In this document: positions 27,397-36,237 of the stretch, in pieces | How positions within the stretch are numbered: position 1 is the first letter of the stretch | Layout of the letters: every line of letters begins with the position of its first letter | DNA from: Paracraurococcus ruber | Lineage (GTDB): Bacteria > Pseudomonadota > Alphaproteobacteria > Acetobacterales > Acetobacteraceae | Length of the DNA: 62,746 bases | Reading direction: 5' to 3' | NCBI RefSeq assembly: GCF_004353985.1 | Contig: NZ_SMOA01000010.1 | Coordinates: 1-62,746 of the forward strand | Position numbers and translations under genes: made by a program | The notes under the pieces: model-generated | Seen by the model: the letters and a program-made list of their open reading frames with translations, nothing else | What the model was told of the DNA's origin: nothing | Databases searched by the model: none

Positions 27397-28245
27397 ATGG
27401 CAGACCCCTGCATCATCGCGGTTGCGATCACCGGCTCCGTGCCGCGCAAGAAGGACAACCCCGCCCTGCCGGTCACCGTGGCGGAGCAGGTCGAGAGCAC
27501 CCACGCCGCCTGCGAGGCCGGCGCCAGCCTGGTGCATGTCCATGTCCGCAACGCGGACGAGACGCCGAGCAGCGACTCCGACAAGTTCGCCGCCTTCCTG
27601 GACGGGATCCGCCGGCACTGTCCCGGCATCATCGTCCAGTTCTCGACCGGCGGTCGTGGCCGGGCGCTGGAGCAGCGCGGCGCGATGCTGCATCTGCGGC
27701 CCGACATGGCGAGCCTGGCGACGGGCAGCGTCAACTTCCCGACCACCGTCTACGAGAACCCGCCAGACTTCGTCCGCAGCCTGGCCGGCAGCATGCGCGA
27801 CCTTGGCATCAAGCCGGAGATCGAGATCTTCGACCTGGCGATGCTGACCAATACCCGCATCCTGGTCGAGGAAGGGCTGATCCTGCCGCCGCCGCATGTG
27901 CAGTTCGTCTTCGGCGTGAAGCATGCCTTGCCATCGCGCGAGGACATCCTCGACTTCGAGTTGAAGCTGATGCGCGAGATCCTGCCCGGCGCCACCTGGA
28001 CGGCAGCGGGCATCGGCCGGGATCAGTTCTCCGTCGCCCGTGCGGCACTGGCCAGGGGCGGCCATGTCCGGACCGGGCTCGAGGACAACATCCGCCTGGA
28101 TCGGCATACCCTGGCGCCGTCCAACGCCGCGCTGGTGCGTCGCACGGCGGAACTGGTTGCCGAGGCTGGGCGGCGTGTCGCCGATGTGGCCACGGCGCGC
28201 CGCATCCTTGGCCTACCGCCCGTGGCGGCTCGGATGGCGGCGTGA
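27397..28245 (+). CDS. Beta-keto acid cleavage enzyme (BKACE, DUF849)
   Basis: 282 residues, a full-length zinc-dependent TIM-barrel protein. Marks of the family are VAITGSVPRKKDNPALPVT at the start, AGASLVHVHVRN (metal-binding His pair), QFSTGGRGR and EIEIFDLAMLTN. The family condenses a 3-keto acid with acetyl-CoA and releases acetoacetate plus an acyl-CoA. With 3-oxoadipate this would give succinyl-CoA and replace PcaIJ and PcaF. That is inferred from its place at the end of the benzoate cluster. GGGAGAACAGC precedes the ATG. Confidence 0.85.
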   Translation: MADPCIIAVAITGSVPRKKDNPALPVTVAEQVESTHAACEAGASLVHVHVRNADETPSSDSDKFAAFLDGIRRHCPGIIVQFSTGGRGRALEQRGAMLHLRPDMASLATGSVNFPTTVYENPPDFVRSLAGSMRDLGIKPEIEIFDLAMLTNTRILVEEGLILPPPHVQFVFGVKHALPSREDILDFELKLMREILPGATWTAAGIGRDQFSVARAALARGGHVRTGLEDNIRLDRHTLAPSNAALVRRTAELVAEAGRRVADVATARRILGLPPVAARMAA

Positions 28246-29149
28246 TGTTGCGGCCCGGGTGGCGGCGCAGCGCCCAGGCCCTGGCGGCGTGCCTTTCTGG
28301 CCGCCGAACCATATTGGGCGGCATCAAGGTGCCCGGGGAGCCACGCGTGCCGGCTCGACTGTTGTTCCGCCATCCCGGGGCGACGGTGGAGATCGTGGCG
28401 CAGCACCATGATACGCATGGTCCAATCCGCCCAGAAGGGCTTGCCAGGCGGCGAGACGGGCGGGGCGCGATGCATGCTTGCCGAAGCGGCCAAGCGTCGA
28501 AGCACGACATGGCAGCCAGCCGGGATCTGGCGGCAGGCGCGACCATGTACCCAAGTGCCGAGCGGGCATACGGAATGCAGCCGAAGCGCCTCGCCTCGGC
28601 GAGGTCACCGAGGATAGTTGGGGCCGTGGGGCCCAGGTCGGTGATGCCGGCCAACGAGGCCTCATGGTCGGGCGAACGACGCGCCGCCGCATGACCGCAC
28701 TACCGCCTTCTGCGCCGTGAGCCGGTCAGGGGTCAGCCGGGACGCGTACTGCATATTGGTTCGCCCCGCTTGCCGGGTTTGTCGAAGCGAGTCGCGGAAA
28801 CCAGAGTGTTCGTTACCTTGGCAAGATTCATCGCGGACATGGCAGCCTCGGCTGCGCGCCCATACGGCCACCGGCACCTTCGGGACGCGCAGGTCCAACA
28901 TAAGTATGCTGACGGCCGCCGCCTGGGCCAGCCGGGGTCGGGCGGGTTGCAGGCCCTGTGCCTTGGCGCTGGCATCTCGCACGCTCGTGGGCGGGACTGC
29001 GCTCATCGTCCAGATCACGAGCCGCATCCGGTGAAGGGCGTCGGGGGTGACAGGCTGGGCGTGCTTGTCCCAGCCAGCGGTCTCCGGTCTCGTGCGGTCC
29101 GCAAGGCGGGAGGCTTGCGACCAGGTGCGCAGCGGAGAGAACGCGCGCG
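28246..29149. other. Gene-free 900-bp region, possibly decayed
   Basis: No frame here has coding character. On the minus strand around 28575-28660 a short stretch (GPTAPTILGDLAEARRF) faintly resembles the C-terminal part of IS110-type transposases, but the frame does not continue. I see no terminal repeats, tRNA or clear promoter. Base composition from 28700 to 29100 is lower in GC than its surroundings. Confidence 0.35.
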
Positions 29150-29572
29150 CTATTCTGTCCCAGCCTTGCCATCCCGTGCCTTGTTGGGAAGCTGGCCGAC
29201 CGGCTTCACCTCGACCGGTGCCACACCGTCGTGGCGCATGCCAAGCTCATCGGCCGTCCTGGGCGAAAGGTCGATGACCCGGCCCTGGACATAGGGACCT
29301 CGGTCCTCGATCACGACACGGCGGGTTTCACCGGTTTCCCGGTTCGTCACATCCGCCACGGTGCCGAGCGGCAGGGTCTTGCTGGCGGCCGCGTTGGACT
29401 GCGGGTCGAAGCGGTCGCCATTCGCCATGGGGCGGCCTTCAAACCGGTCTGCGTCGTAGTAGGAGCCTTTCCCGCGCTGCACCTGGGGTTCGGCCTGCAC
29501 TGCCAACGGCAAGCAGGAACCCGCAATCAGACCCACAGCCATGATTACTGCATGCTTCGGCATGCGTGTCAT
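29150..29572 (-). CDS. RlpA-like lytic transglycosylase domain protein
   Basis: 140 residues. A signal peptide (HAVIMAVGLIAGSCLPLAVQA) exports it. The mature part is a double-psi beta-barrel as in RlpA: GKGSYYDADRFEGRPMANGDRFD, AASKTLPLGTVADVTN and VIEDRGPYVQGRVIDLS are the conserved blocks, ending in DLSPRTADELGM. RlpA cleaves or binds denuded glycan strands in the periplasm. The SPOR domain of full RlpA is missing, as in many alphaproteobacterial short forms. ATG 29572 follows GGAGG at seven bases; the frame upstream is not coding. Confidence 0.87.
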   Translation of the reverse strand: MTRMPKHAVIMAVGLIAGSCLPLAVQAEPQVQRGKGSYYDADRFEGRPMANGDRFDPQSNAAASKTLPLGTVADVTNRETGETRRVVIEDRGPYVQGRVIDLSPRTADELGMRHDGVAPVEVKPVGQLPNKARDGKAGTE

Positions 29573-29749
29573 GTCTCGCCTCCGCCATCGCTGATCGCGG
29601 CAGAAGACGCGATCACGCCAACATCGTTGCAGCGACCCGCAATGTCGTGAGGACAACCTCTTCACCACCGACCAATGGTCGCTGGTGGACAGTGGATGCC
29701 AGCCGGTGGCGTGACGGCGTTTCCCGGGAACCTTCGAGGCGAAGGTGGC

Positions 29750-30619
29750 ATGGACACATACATTGGCTTCGATTCGGCCTGGACCGACAACCAGAAGGCA
29801 CCCGGCGCCATATGCGCCGTCACCATGGCAAAGGGCCGGGAGGTCGCCTTCGAAAGCCCGCGCCTCGTGTCGTTCGACGGCGCGCGCTCGGCGTTCGAGC
29901 GCCTCCGATCGCCTGGCGGCGTGACGCTTCTTGCGATCGATCAGCCGACGATCGTACCCAATGCCACTGGCATGCGGCCGGTCGAGCGCGCGGCCGCCTC
30001 ATTGGTCAGTTGGCTTGGCGGAGGTGTCCAGCCGTCGAACAGGACGCGAAAGGGCATGTTCTGCGATGCCGCCCCGATCTGGCCATTCCTCGCATCGCTC
30101 GGCGCCGTCGAGGACCCGGAGGCCGCCCGGACCGCAACCGCGGGCCACTACGTCATGGAAGTCTTTCCGGCTCTTGCCGTTGCTTCGTTCGACGCCGGCT
30201 TCTTTGGGCGCCTCGCCGGCCCCCGATACAACCCAAGCCGCAGGCGGACCTTCCGCCTGAACGACTGGGTCCGCGTTGCCGAAGCGGCCGCGAGAGGCTT
30301 TCAGCGTCTTGGTTGCGCCCAGGCGGCGCGCTGGTGCAGCAGCACGGCGCGGCTTCCGGAACCTCGCAAGGCCGATCAGGACCGACTGGATGCGGCGCTT
30401 TGCACCCTGATCGCCCTCCATTGGCGCCGACGGCCGCGGGAGGAGTCCATTCTCCTCGGTGATCTGGTGAATGGCTACATGGTTCTACCCGCAAGCACCG
30501 AGCTGCGCGACCGTATCGCCGCCGCGGCTGGGCGGATCGGAGTGCCGATCGATCGGGGGGCAAGCTCGGGCCCGGAGAGAGGAAGCGCCCGCGCCGATCC
30601 ATCGCCAGGGCCAGGCTGA
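29750..30619 (+). CDS. DUF429 family protein
   Basis: 289 residues. The start MDTYIGFDSAWTDN, the segment TLLAIDQPTIVPN and the tail KADQDRLDAALCTLIALHW place it in DUF429, a family with a ribonuclease-H-like fold and conserved Asp residues, predicted to be nucleases or nucleotide-binding proteins. No reaction is proven. The C-terminal 30 residues are rich in Gly/Ser/Pro and probably disordered. ATG 29750 with GAAGGTGG ahead is preferred over the upstream ATG 29675. It is divergent from the RlpA-like gene and has no obvious partner. Confidence 0.78.
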   Translation: MDTYIGFDSAWTDNQKAPGAICAVTMAKGREVAFESPRLVSFDGARSAFERLRSPGGVTLLAIDQPTIVPNATGMRPVERAAASLVSWLGGGVQPSNRTRKGMFCDAAPIWPFLASLGAVEDPEAARTATAGHYVMEVFPALAVASFDAGFFGRLAGPRYNPSRRRTFRLNDWVRVAEAAARGFQRLGCAQAARWCSSTARLPEPRKADQDRLDAALCTLIALHWRRRPREESILLGDLVNGYMVLPASTELRDRIAAAAGRIGVPIDRGASSGPERGSARADPSPGPG

Positions 30620-30880
30620 TGCCAGGACCCGCGCGACGGGCGTGCGGACCGACGCCTGCCGCACCCCGCGTCGTCGCCATGCCCCGCGCCGTCAGCGCCG
30701 GCCCGACTGTCGCCTGGCCGCTGACGCCATTGGCCCGCAGCGAGCTTCGGATGTGAGCACGCGTTCTGCGGACAAGGGATTTCCGATGACGGTGCGCTTG
30801 AAAGCGGGGAGGCGGGCCAGCCCAAGGGCGGTGCTGCGCCCGTCGGCGGCGCAGGCGATGCAGCCCTGAAGGATCGAGCG

Positions 30881-32023
30881 TCAGCCCAGTCCCTGCTGCG
30901 GCAGGATGAGGAACTTCTCCCCCGTAGACCGCCGGCAATAGGCTCGCATGATCTCCGGCTGCAGCGCTTCGGCGAGTGAGACTTCGGCGGTGTAGTGGCT
31001 GGCGAAGGTCGTCTTCAGCTCGGCGGCGACGCGGGCGCGCAGCCTTGCCTCCGTGGTCGCGCCCAGCTTCTTGAGCGTGGGCATCAGAAGCCAACCCCCC
31101 AGTCCCCAGGCGAAGCCGATCGGTCCGCGCTCGAAGGTGGTGGGTCCGGGATCGAGGCGGCCATAGAGATAGACCTGCTTGTGCCGGTCCGAGCCGTAGT
31201 GGTTGTAGCCGCTCGCGGCCTGCCGTGCCGCCGCCTCCATCGCCGCCAGGATCTGCCCGGCCAGTGGTCCGCCGCCCACGGCGTCGAAACCCATGGTGGC
31301 GCCGGTTTCCGCCAGGGCCGCGGTCAGCGCCGCGGCGAAGTCCGGTGCGCTGCTGTCCACGACATGGGGGGCGCCCTGGCCGCGCAGCAGCGCCGCCTGC
31401 TGTGGGCTGCGCACGATGTTCACCAGGCCAATGCCGTCCGCCAGGCAGATGCGGTTCAACATCTGGCCGAGGTTGGAGGCCGCGGCGGTGTGTACGAGGG
31501 CCGTGTGAGCCTCCTGACGCATGGTCTCGACGAAGCCGAGCGCCGTCATGGGATTGACGTACCAGGAAGCACCGTCGCGCGGCCTGGTCCCCGCGGGCAG
31601 CACCAGGCAGTCCGCCGCCTTGGCACGGCGGTACTGCGCCCACATCGCCCCGCCAAACACCGCGACCTGTCGCCCGAGCAGATGCGTGGCCTCGGCGCCG
31701 GCGCGCAGCACGGTGCCGGCGCCTTCATTGCCCACGGGAAGCGAGGCATCGAGCCGGGCGGCGATGGCCGACAGCGCCGCCGCCGGCACGTGCGCGCGCA
31801 CCACCGGCCGTGCCGCTGTCCCGGCAAACTCGGCCGTGTCGAGCGCGGCCGGGCCGAGCAGCACGCCGATGTCCGAGGGATTGATCGGCGTCGCCTCGAC
31901 CCGCACGACGATCTCGTCGGGCGCAGGTTCGGGCACTGCGGCTTCCTGCAGGGAGAGTTCCAGCACGCCATCCCCGCCGATGCGCGAGCGCAGTTCCAGC
32001 CCGCGCAGTCCGTTGCCGTCCAT
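30881..32023 (-). CDS. MDR-type oxidoreductase (quinone reductase-like)
   Basis: 380 residues. N-terminal GroES-like domain with ATPINPSDIGVLLGP and VGNEGAGTVLRAG; Rossmann domain with TALVHTAAASNLGQML and FDAVGGGPLAGQIL. There are no structural zinc cysteines, so it belongs to the NADPH-dependent quinone oxidoreductase/enoyl reductase branch of the medium-chain family. GGGGAAGGCGAC precedes the ATG. It lies 50 bases after the HpcH aldolase gene on the same strand, so the two probably form an operon. The substrate is unknown. Confidence 0.85.
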   Translation of the reverse strand: MDGNGLRGLELRSRIGGDGVLELSLQEAAVPEPAPDEIVVRVEATPINPSDIGVLLGPAALDTAEFAGTAARPVVRAHVPAAALSAIAARLDASLPVGNEGAGTVLRAGAEATHLLGRQVAVFGGAMWAQYRRAKAADCLVLPAGTRPRDGASWYVNPMTALGFVETMRQEAHTALVHTAAASNLGQMLNRICLADGIGLVNIVRSPQQAALLRGQGAPHVVDSSAPDFAAALTAALAETGATMGFDAVGGGPLAGQILAAMEAAARQAASGYNHYGSDRHKQVYLYGRLDPGPTTFERGPIGFAWGLGGWLLMPTLKKLGATTEARLRARVAAELKTTFASHYTAEVSLAEALQPEIMRAYCRRSTGEKFLILPQQGLG

Positions 32024-32073
32024 GTCGCCTTCCCCGTGATGCGCCGATGATTCCGCCCGCCATGGCCGGAGCG

Positions 32074-32910
32074 TCAGTAGGTGCCAGCCTTCACCGGCTG
32101 CGGCGCGGGCGGCACCGCCGCCTCACCCGTCAGCATCGCCCGCATGCCCGCGCCGTTGGTGCGCCACCAGTTGTAGAGGATCCGCACGTCCCAGCCGATG
32201 CAGAAATGCTTCACCCCCATCTCCAGGTAGGGTTTCGCGCCGGCGATGTCGGCCAGTTCCACGCGCGGGTGCTTGCCCATCCGCAGCGCCGTCTCGATGG
32301 TCCGGCGTTCGGCCTGCACCACGTCGGGATGCGAGCGCTGGCCGGTAAGCCCGAGGCTCATCGAGTAGTCGGAGGATCCGAACTGCACCATGTCGATGCC
32401 CGGGGCCGACAGAATCGCCTCCAGGTCCTCCACGCATTCGCGCTTCTCGACCATGATGGCGATCACCACCTCGTTCAGGGCATCGACATAGGCCGGCGAG
32501 CCGCCCTCCAGCACCGTGCCGACATCGCGCCGCATGCCGACGCCCAGCCGGCCGCCGGTGCCGGGCGTTTCGGCGCGCACCGCGGCGACGCAGGCCTCGG
32601 CATCCGCCACCGTCCGGATATCGGCGAAGAGCACGCTCTGGAACCCGGAGCCGATCGCCCGCATCGCCTGGTGCGTGTACTGCTTCTGCTCGACCTTGAT
32701 CATGCCGCCGAGATTCTTCAGCTCGAAGGCGCGGCCGAGGTTGTCGAGGTCGTGCATGGTGAAGGGCGCGTACTCGGCGGTGAACTCGACATAGTCGTAG
32801 TTCGCGGCATCGCCGATCAGCTCCACCAGGGTGGGCCAGCACGACAGGATATGCGTGCCGATCGTCGGCTCACCGGCATCCAGCTTCTGGCGCAGGCGGT
32901 TGGGGCGCAT
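32074..32910 (-). CDS. HpcH/HpaI family aldolase
   Basis: 278 residues. A class II, metal-dependent TIM-barrel aldolase: IGTHILSCWPTLVELIG at the front, VEFTAEYAPFTMHDL, then GIDMVQFGSSDYSMSLGL, the conserved metal and phosphate region. Such enzymes split 4-hydroxy-2-oxo acids to pyruvate plus an aldehyde. GGAGGAAACGAGACC precedes ATG 32910; the open frame upstream is a shadow. It heads a two-gene operon with the MDR oxidoreductase and is divergent from the phytanoyl dioxygenase, which suggests a shared catabolic task on an unknown substrate. Confidence 0.87.
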   Translation of the reverse strand: MRPNRLRQKLDAGEPTIGTHILSCWPTLVELIGDAANYDYVEFTAEYAPFTMHDLDNLGRAFELKNLGGMIKVEQKQYTHQAMRAIGSGFQSVLFADIRTVADAEACVAAVRAETPGTGGRLGVGMRRDVGTVLEGGSPAYVDALNEVVIAIMVEKRECVEDLEAILSAPGIDMVQFGSSDYSMSLGLTGQRSHPDVVQAERRTIETALRMGKHPRVELADIAGAKPYLEMGVKHFCIGWDVRILYNWWRTNGAGMRAMLTGEAAVPPAPQPVKAGTY

Positions 32911-33060
32911 GGTCTCGTTTCCTCCGGCGAAAGGCCTGGTTGGCTGGAGTGTCGTCCGGCCCGCGGGTTGGCGCAACCGCGGCGGCGCCCGGCAAAGCTT
33001 GCTTGTGGGGGACGGGGCCGGTCGCCCATGATGGCAGGACCAAGGGGAGCGAGATGCGCC

Positions 33061-34242
33061 ATGAACGAAATGGCCCGGCCGGCGACGGCTGCAACAGGCC
33101 TCTCCCGCGCGGAGCATGCCGCGGGAATGGCCGCCTACCAGGCTGCGGGTGAGCGGTTGGCGGCGGAGTTCGGCAATCGCGGGCCGCTGCGGCTGGCCGA
33201 GGACGGGTCGCTGCATCCCGACATCCAGGCCGCGTATTGGCGCCACGGCTACTACATCTTCGAAGGCGTGATCGACGCCGCCGAGGTCGAGGCCTTGCGC
33301 GCCGACGCGCAGGCGATGCTGGCGCGCGCGCCGGTGGGGCCGGAGGCGAAGGTCGACGCGCAGGGGCGTCCCGCGCTTGGCCTGGACTATGCGCGCTTCC
33401 CCTATCGCTACACCAGGCCGCTGGCGGATCCTTGGGGCGGCACGCAGCTGCTCGGCGGGCGCCATCCCGCGCAGATGAGCCAGCCGGTGCCGGATGCGGA
33501 CGCGCCGGAGCACGTCGTGTTCCTGATGTATGCCATGTGCCAGGCGATGCCCTCCGGCCTGCGGCTGTATGGGCACCCGAAGCTGCTTGCCGCGGCGCAG
33601 TCGATCAACGGGCCCGACTTCGTGCCCTTCAACGATGCCATCTTCGTCAAGCAGCCCGGACTGGGCGGATCCGTCGCCTGGCACCAGGACGGCGTGACGC
33701 ACTGGAATTCACCCGACTGGGATGAGGGCATCCACGGCTTCAACTACCAGGTGCAGCTCTACCCGACGACGCCGGCCAATGGCCTCTGGGTGATCCCGGG
33801 CTCCCACAAGCTGGGCAAGGCGGACATCAAGGCCATGGTGGCGGCCAATGGCGGCAGCGAGCAGCTGCCGGGCGCGGTGCCGTTGGTCTGCAAGGCGGGC
33901 GACGTGACCATGGTGAACCGCCAGGCCGTGCACGGGTCCTTTGCGAACAGCTCGCCCGATATCCGCATCTCGCTGACCTTCGGCTTCCATCGGCGCCGAT
34001 CCGTGCTGGGCCAGAAGGCGGCGCTGTCGATCGCGGAGACACATGCGGTCTACGACGAGCAGCGCATCTTCGACCGTGCCGCGGTGATCCAGGTTGCCAT
34101 CGACGCACGGCACCAGGCATTCCCCGCCGAGCCGGTGTTCCGATACCAGCCTTTCATCGGGCTCGAGGATCGGTTCCGCTTCACGCCGGAGACATTCGAG
34201 CGGGTGATCCGCGACTACAACACAAAGGATCTCGCCATCTGA
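33061..34242 (+). CDS. Phytanoyl-CoA dioxygenase family protein
   Basis: 393 residues. This Fe(II)/2-oxoglutarate hydroxylase has its iron triad at His208-x-Asp210 (AWHQDG) and His291 (RQAVHGSFAN), and Arg302 to hold 2-oxoglutarate. The beta-jelly-roll core also shows QLYPTTPANGLWVIPGSH. Members hydroxylate diverse small molecules, not only phytanoyl-CoA. The long N-terminal 60 residues are helical. It is divergent from the aldolase operon with 150 bases between, so a common regulation is likely. The substrate is not predictable. Confidence 0.86.
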   Translation: MNEMARPATAATGLSRAEHAAGMAAYQAAGERLAAEFGNRGPLRLAEDGSLHPDIQAAYWRHGYYIFEGVIDAAEVEALRADAQAMLARAPVGPEAKVDAQGRPALGLDYARFPYRYTRPLADPWGGTQLLGGRHPAQMSQPVPDADAPEHVVFLMYAMCQAMPSGLRLYGHPKLLAAAQSINGPDFVPFNDAIFVKQPGLGGSVAWHQDGVTHWNSPDWDEGIHGFNYQVQLYPTTPANGLWVIPGSHKLGKADIKAMVAANGGSEQLPGAVPLVCKAGDVTMVNRQAVHGSFANSSPDIRISLTFGFHRRRSVLGQKAALSIAETHAVYDEQRIFDRAAVIQVAIDARHQAFPAEPVFRYQPFIGLEDRFRFTPETFERVIRDYNTKDLAI

Positions 34243-34549
34243 CGCAGGCGACATCCAGCCGGACTGCCGCATCGGTGCCGCGGCGTCTCCCTTGCTGCCT
34301 AGGCCAGCCCCGGGCGGCGCCGGCAGACGATGCGCCTGCCGGCGGCCGGCCGACTTCGCCGGCGGCTGGCTCCAGCCGCGCCCGTGCGTTCGACAGGCGC
34401 AAGGCCCGGACATGCGGAAGCATTCGCGCAACGGCATTCGCTTGCGGCCGGGATGGGCTTGGGCACCATGGCAGGCCAGGCGAGCGGCACCAGCGATCGG
34501 CGGCAGGCCAGGCGGCTGCGCCAAGGCCGGCAAGCCCCGGGGAGACACG
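34243..34549. other. Intergenic region ahead of cinA
   Basis: 307 bases. I see no gene, terminator or convincing promoter. Confidence 0.3.
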
Positions 34550-35809
34550 ATGCGCATCGAGATACTCTGCACCGGCGACGAGATCCTGACCGGCAAGACG
34601 ATCAACACGAATTACAGCCATATCGCCCAGCGCCTGGGCGATGCCGGGCTGGAGGTATGCTGGGGCACCACGGTCGGCGACGACCGCGCCAGCCTCCTGT
34701 CGGCCTTCCGCCTGGCGGCCACGCGGGCCGATGCGGTGATCGTCAATGGCGGCCTCGGCCCGACGGTCGATGACCTGTCGCAGCAGGTGGCGGCGGAGGC
34801 AGCCGGCGTGCCTCTTGTGCTGAACGAGCCATGGCTGGCGCGCATGGAGGCGTTCTATGCGCGCCGCAACCGGCCGATGCCGCCGAACAACCGCAAGCAG
34901 GCGATGCTGCCGGCGGGCGCCGAGTTCGTCGACAACCCGATCGGCACGGCCTGCGGCTTCGCTGTCATCATAGCGGGCACCCGCTTCTACTTCACCCCCG
35001 GCGTGCCGCGCGAGATGCGGCGGATGCTGGACGAGCAGGTCCTGCCGCGGCTCCTGGCCAGCGCCGGCCTGCAAGGGGTGACCCGCCTGAAGCGCTTTCA
35101 CTCCTTCGGCATCGGCGAATCGCGTGCCGACGAGATGCTGGCGGGCATCGAGGCCCTGGCGCCCGGCGGAGGCGTCAAGCTGGGCTTCCAGGCCCACTAC
35201 CCCGAGCTTGAGACCAAGCTCGCGGTGCGCGCCGCCGACAGGGATGACCTCGACCGCAAGCTGGCACCCATCGAAGCCGAGGTCCGACGGCGGCTGGGCA
35301 GCTTCATCGTGGCCGAGGATGACCAGACCCTTGAGGCGGTGGTGCTGGGCGCGTTGCGCGCGCGCGGCGGATCGCTGGCGCTCGCCGAGACCTTCACCGG
35401 CGGCGCTATCGCCTCTCGATTGCTGCAGGTGGAGGGCGCGGACGACATCGTCCGACGAGGCCTGGTCAGCCGCGACGCCGCGGCGCTGGCGGCCGCCGTC
35501 GATGGCGCGGCGCGGGAGGCCTCGCCGGCGACGGCTCTGGAGGTCTGCCTGGCCTTGCAGCAGCAGAGCGGCGCGACGCATGTCCTTGCCGTGCTGGTCA
35601 CGATGGAGGGGGGCAGGGAAGCCGGGGATATCGGCGGCGCCATCACCATTGGCCTGGTCGGCCCCGAGGCCAGGATCATGCGGGAGGCACGGCTGGTCGG
35701 AGGCCGTGAATGGGTGCGCCTCGGTGCTGGCGAGATGGCGCTCGATACCTTGCGCCGCCACCTGCTCGGCCTCCCGACCGACGAGCGGCTGGACTTCGAG
35801 CGGCGTTGA
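34550..35809 (+). CDS. cinA: CinA family protein (competence/damage-inducible)
   Basis: 419 residues in two domains. Residues 1-170 are the MoeA/MogA-like domain (EILCTGDEILTGKTINTN, VIVNGGLGPTVDDLSQQ), the pyrophosphatase half of CinA proteins. Residues about 265-410 are the CinA C-terminal amidohydrolase-like domain (GSLALAETFTGGAIASRLLQ), which in NMN amidohydrolase PncC removes the amide from nicotinamide mononucleotide. In that motif the usual SxTGG is ETFTGG, keeping the key residues. It may salvage pyridine nucleotides. GGGGAGACACG precedes the ATG. It stands alone. Confidence 0.88.
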   Translation: MRIEILCTGDEILTGKTINTNYSHIAQRLGDAGLEVCWGTTVGDDRASLLSAFRLAATRADAVIVNGGLGPTVDDLSQQVAAEAAGVPLVLNEPWLARMEAFYARRNRPMPPNNRKQAMLPAGAEFVDNPIGTACGFAVIIAGTRFYFTPGVPREMRRMLDEQVLPRLLASAGLQGVTRLKRFHSFGIGESRADEMLAGIEALAPGGGVKLGFQAHYPELETKLAVRAADRDDLDRKLAPIEAEVRRRLGSFIVAEDDQTLEAVVLGALRARGGSLALAETFTGGAIASRLLQVEGADDIVRRGLVSRDAAALAAAVDGAAREASPATALEVCLALQQQSGATHVLAVLVTMEGGREAGDIGGAITIGLVGPEARIMREARLVGGREWVRLGAGEMALDTLRRHLLGLPTDERLDFERR

Positions 35810-36237
35810 GGGCTGCTGGGCTCGAAGACACCGGCCTTCGGTCCCGGCCCTGGCGGGCGACGGGCATGCGGCACCGTCGCCCCCTTGGGGCCGGTGGGAA
35901 GGTTCCCCTGCACCCGCGGATCGGCAGGGCCGTCGATTCACTCAGTCGAGGGCGCCGCACGGGCACAAAGGCCGTGCCAGAACCGCTAGCCGCGCCCTGA
36001 CGGCGAAATCAGCCGACCCTCAAGATCCGGCATCTTTCGTGCGTTACGGAAAGATGGTCAGGCCTGCGTTCCGTCCCTGCACCGTCAGGATCGCGGCGGA
36101 GAGCGGCCGGGAGGATCGGCTTCCGCACACTGCGCCGACCCGGAGAGACAGATCTTGAGCGGTCCCACCGGCGCCGCGGTGGGAACCCGGGAACGAAAGC
36201 TCTAAACGATTTCCCTGTCCGACCGCGATGGCTGACC
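35810..36237. other. Intergenic region cinA-desaturase
   Basis: 428 bases between convergent genes. No gene or clear terminator was found. Confidence 0.3.
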
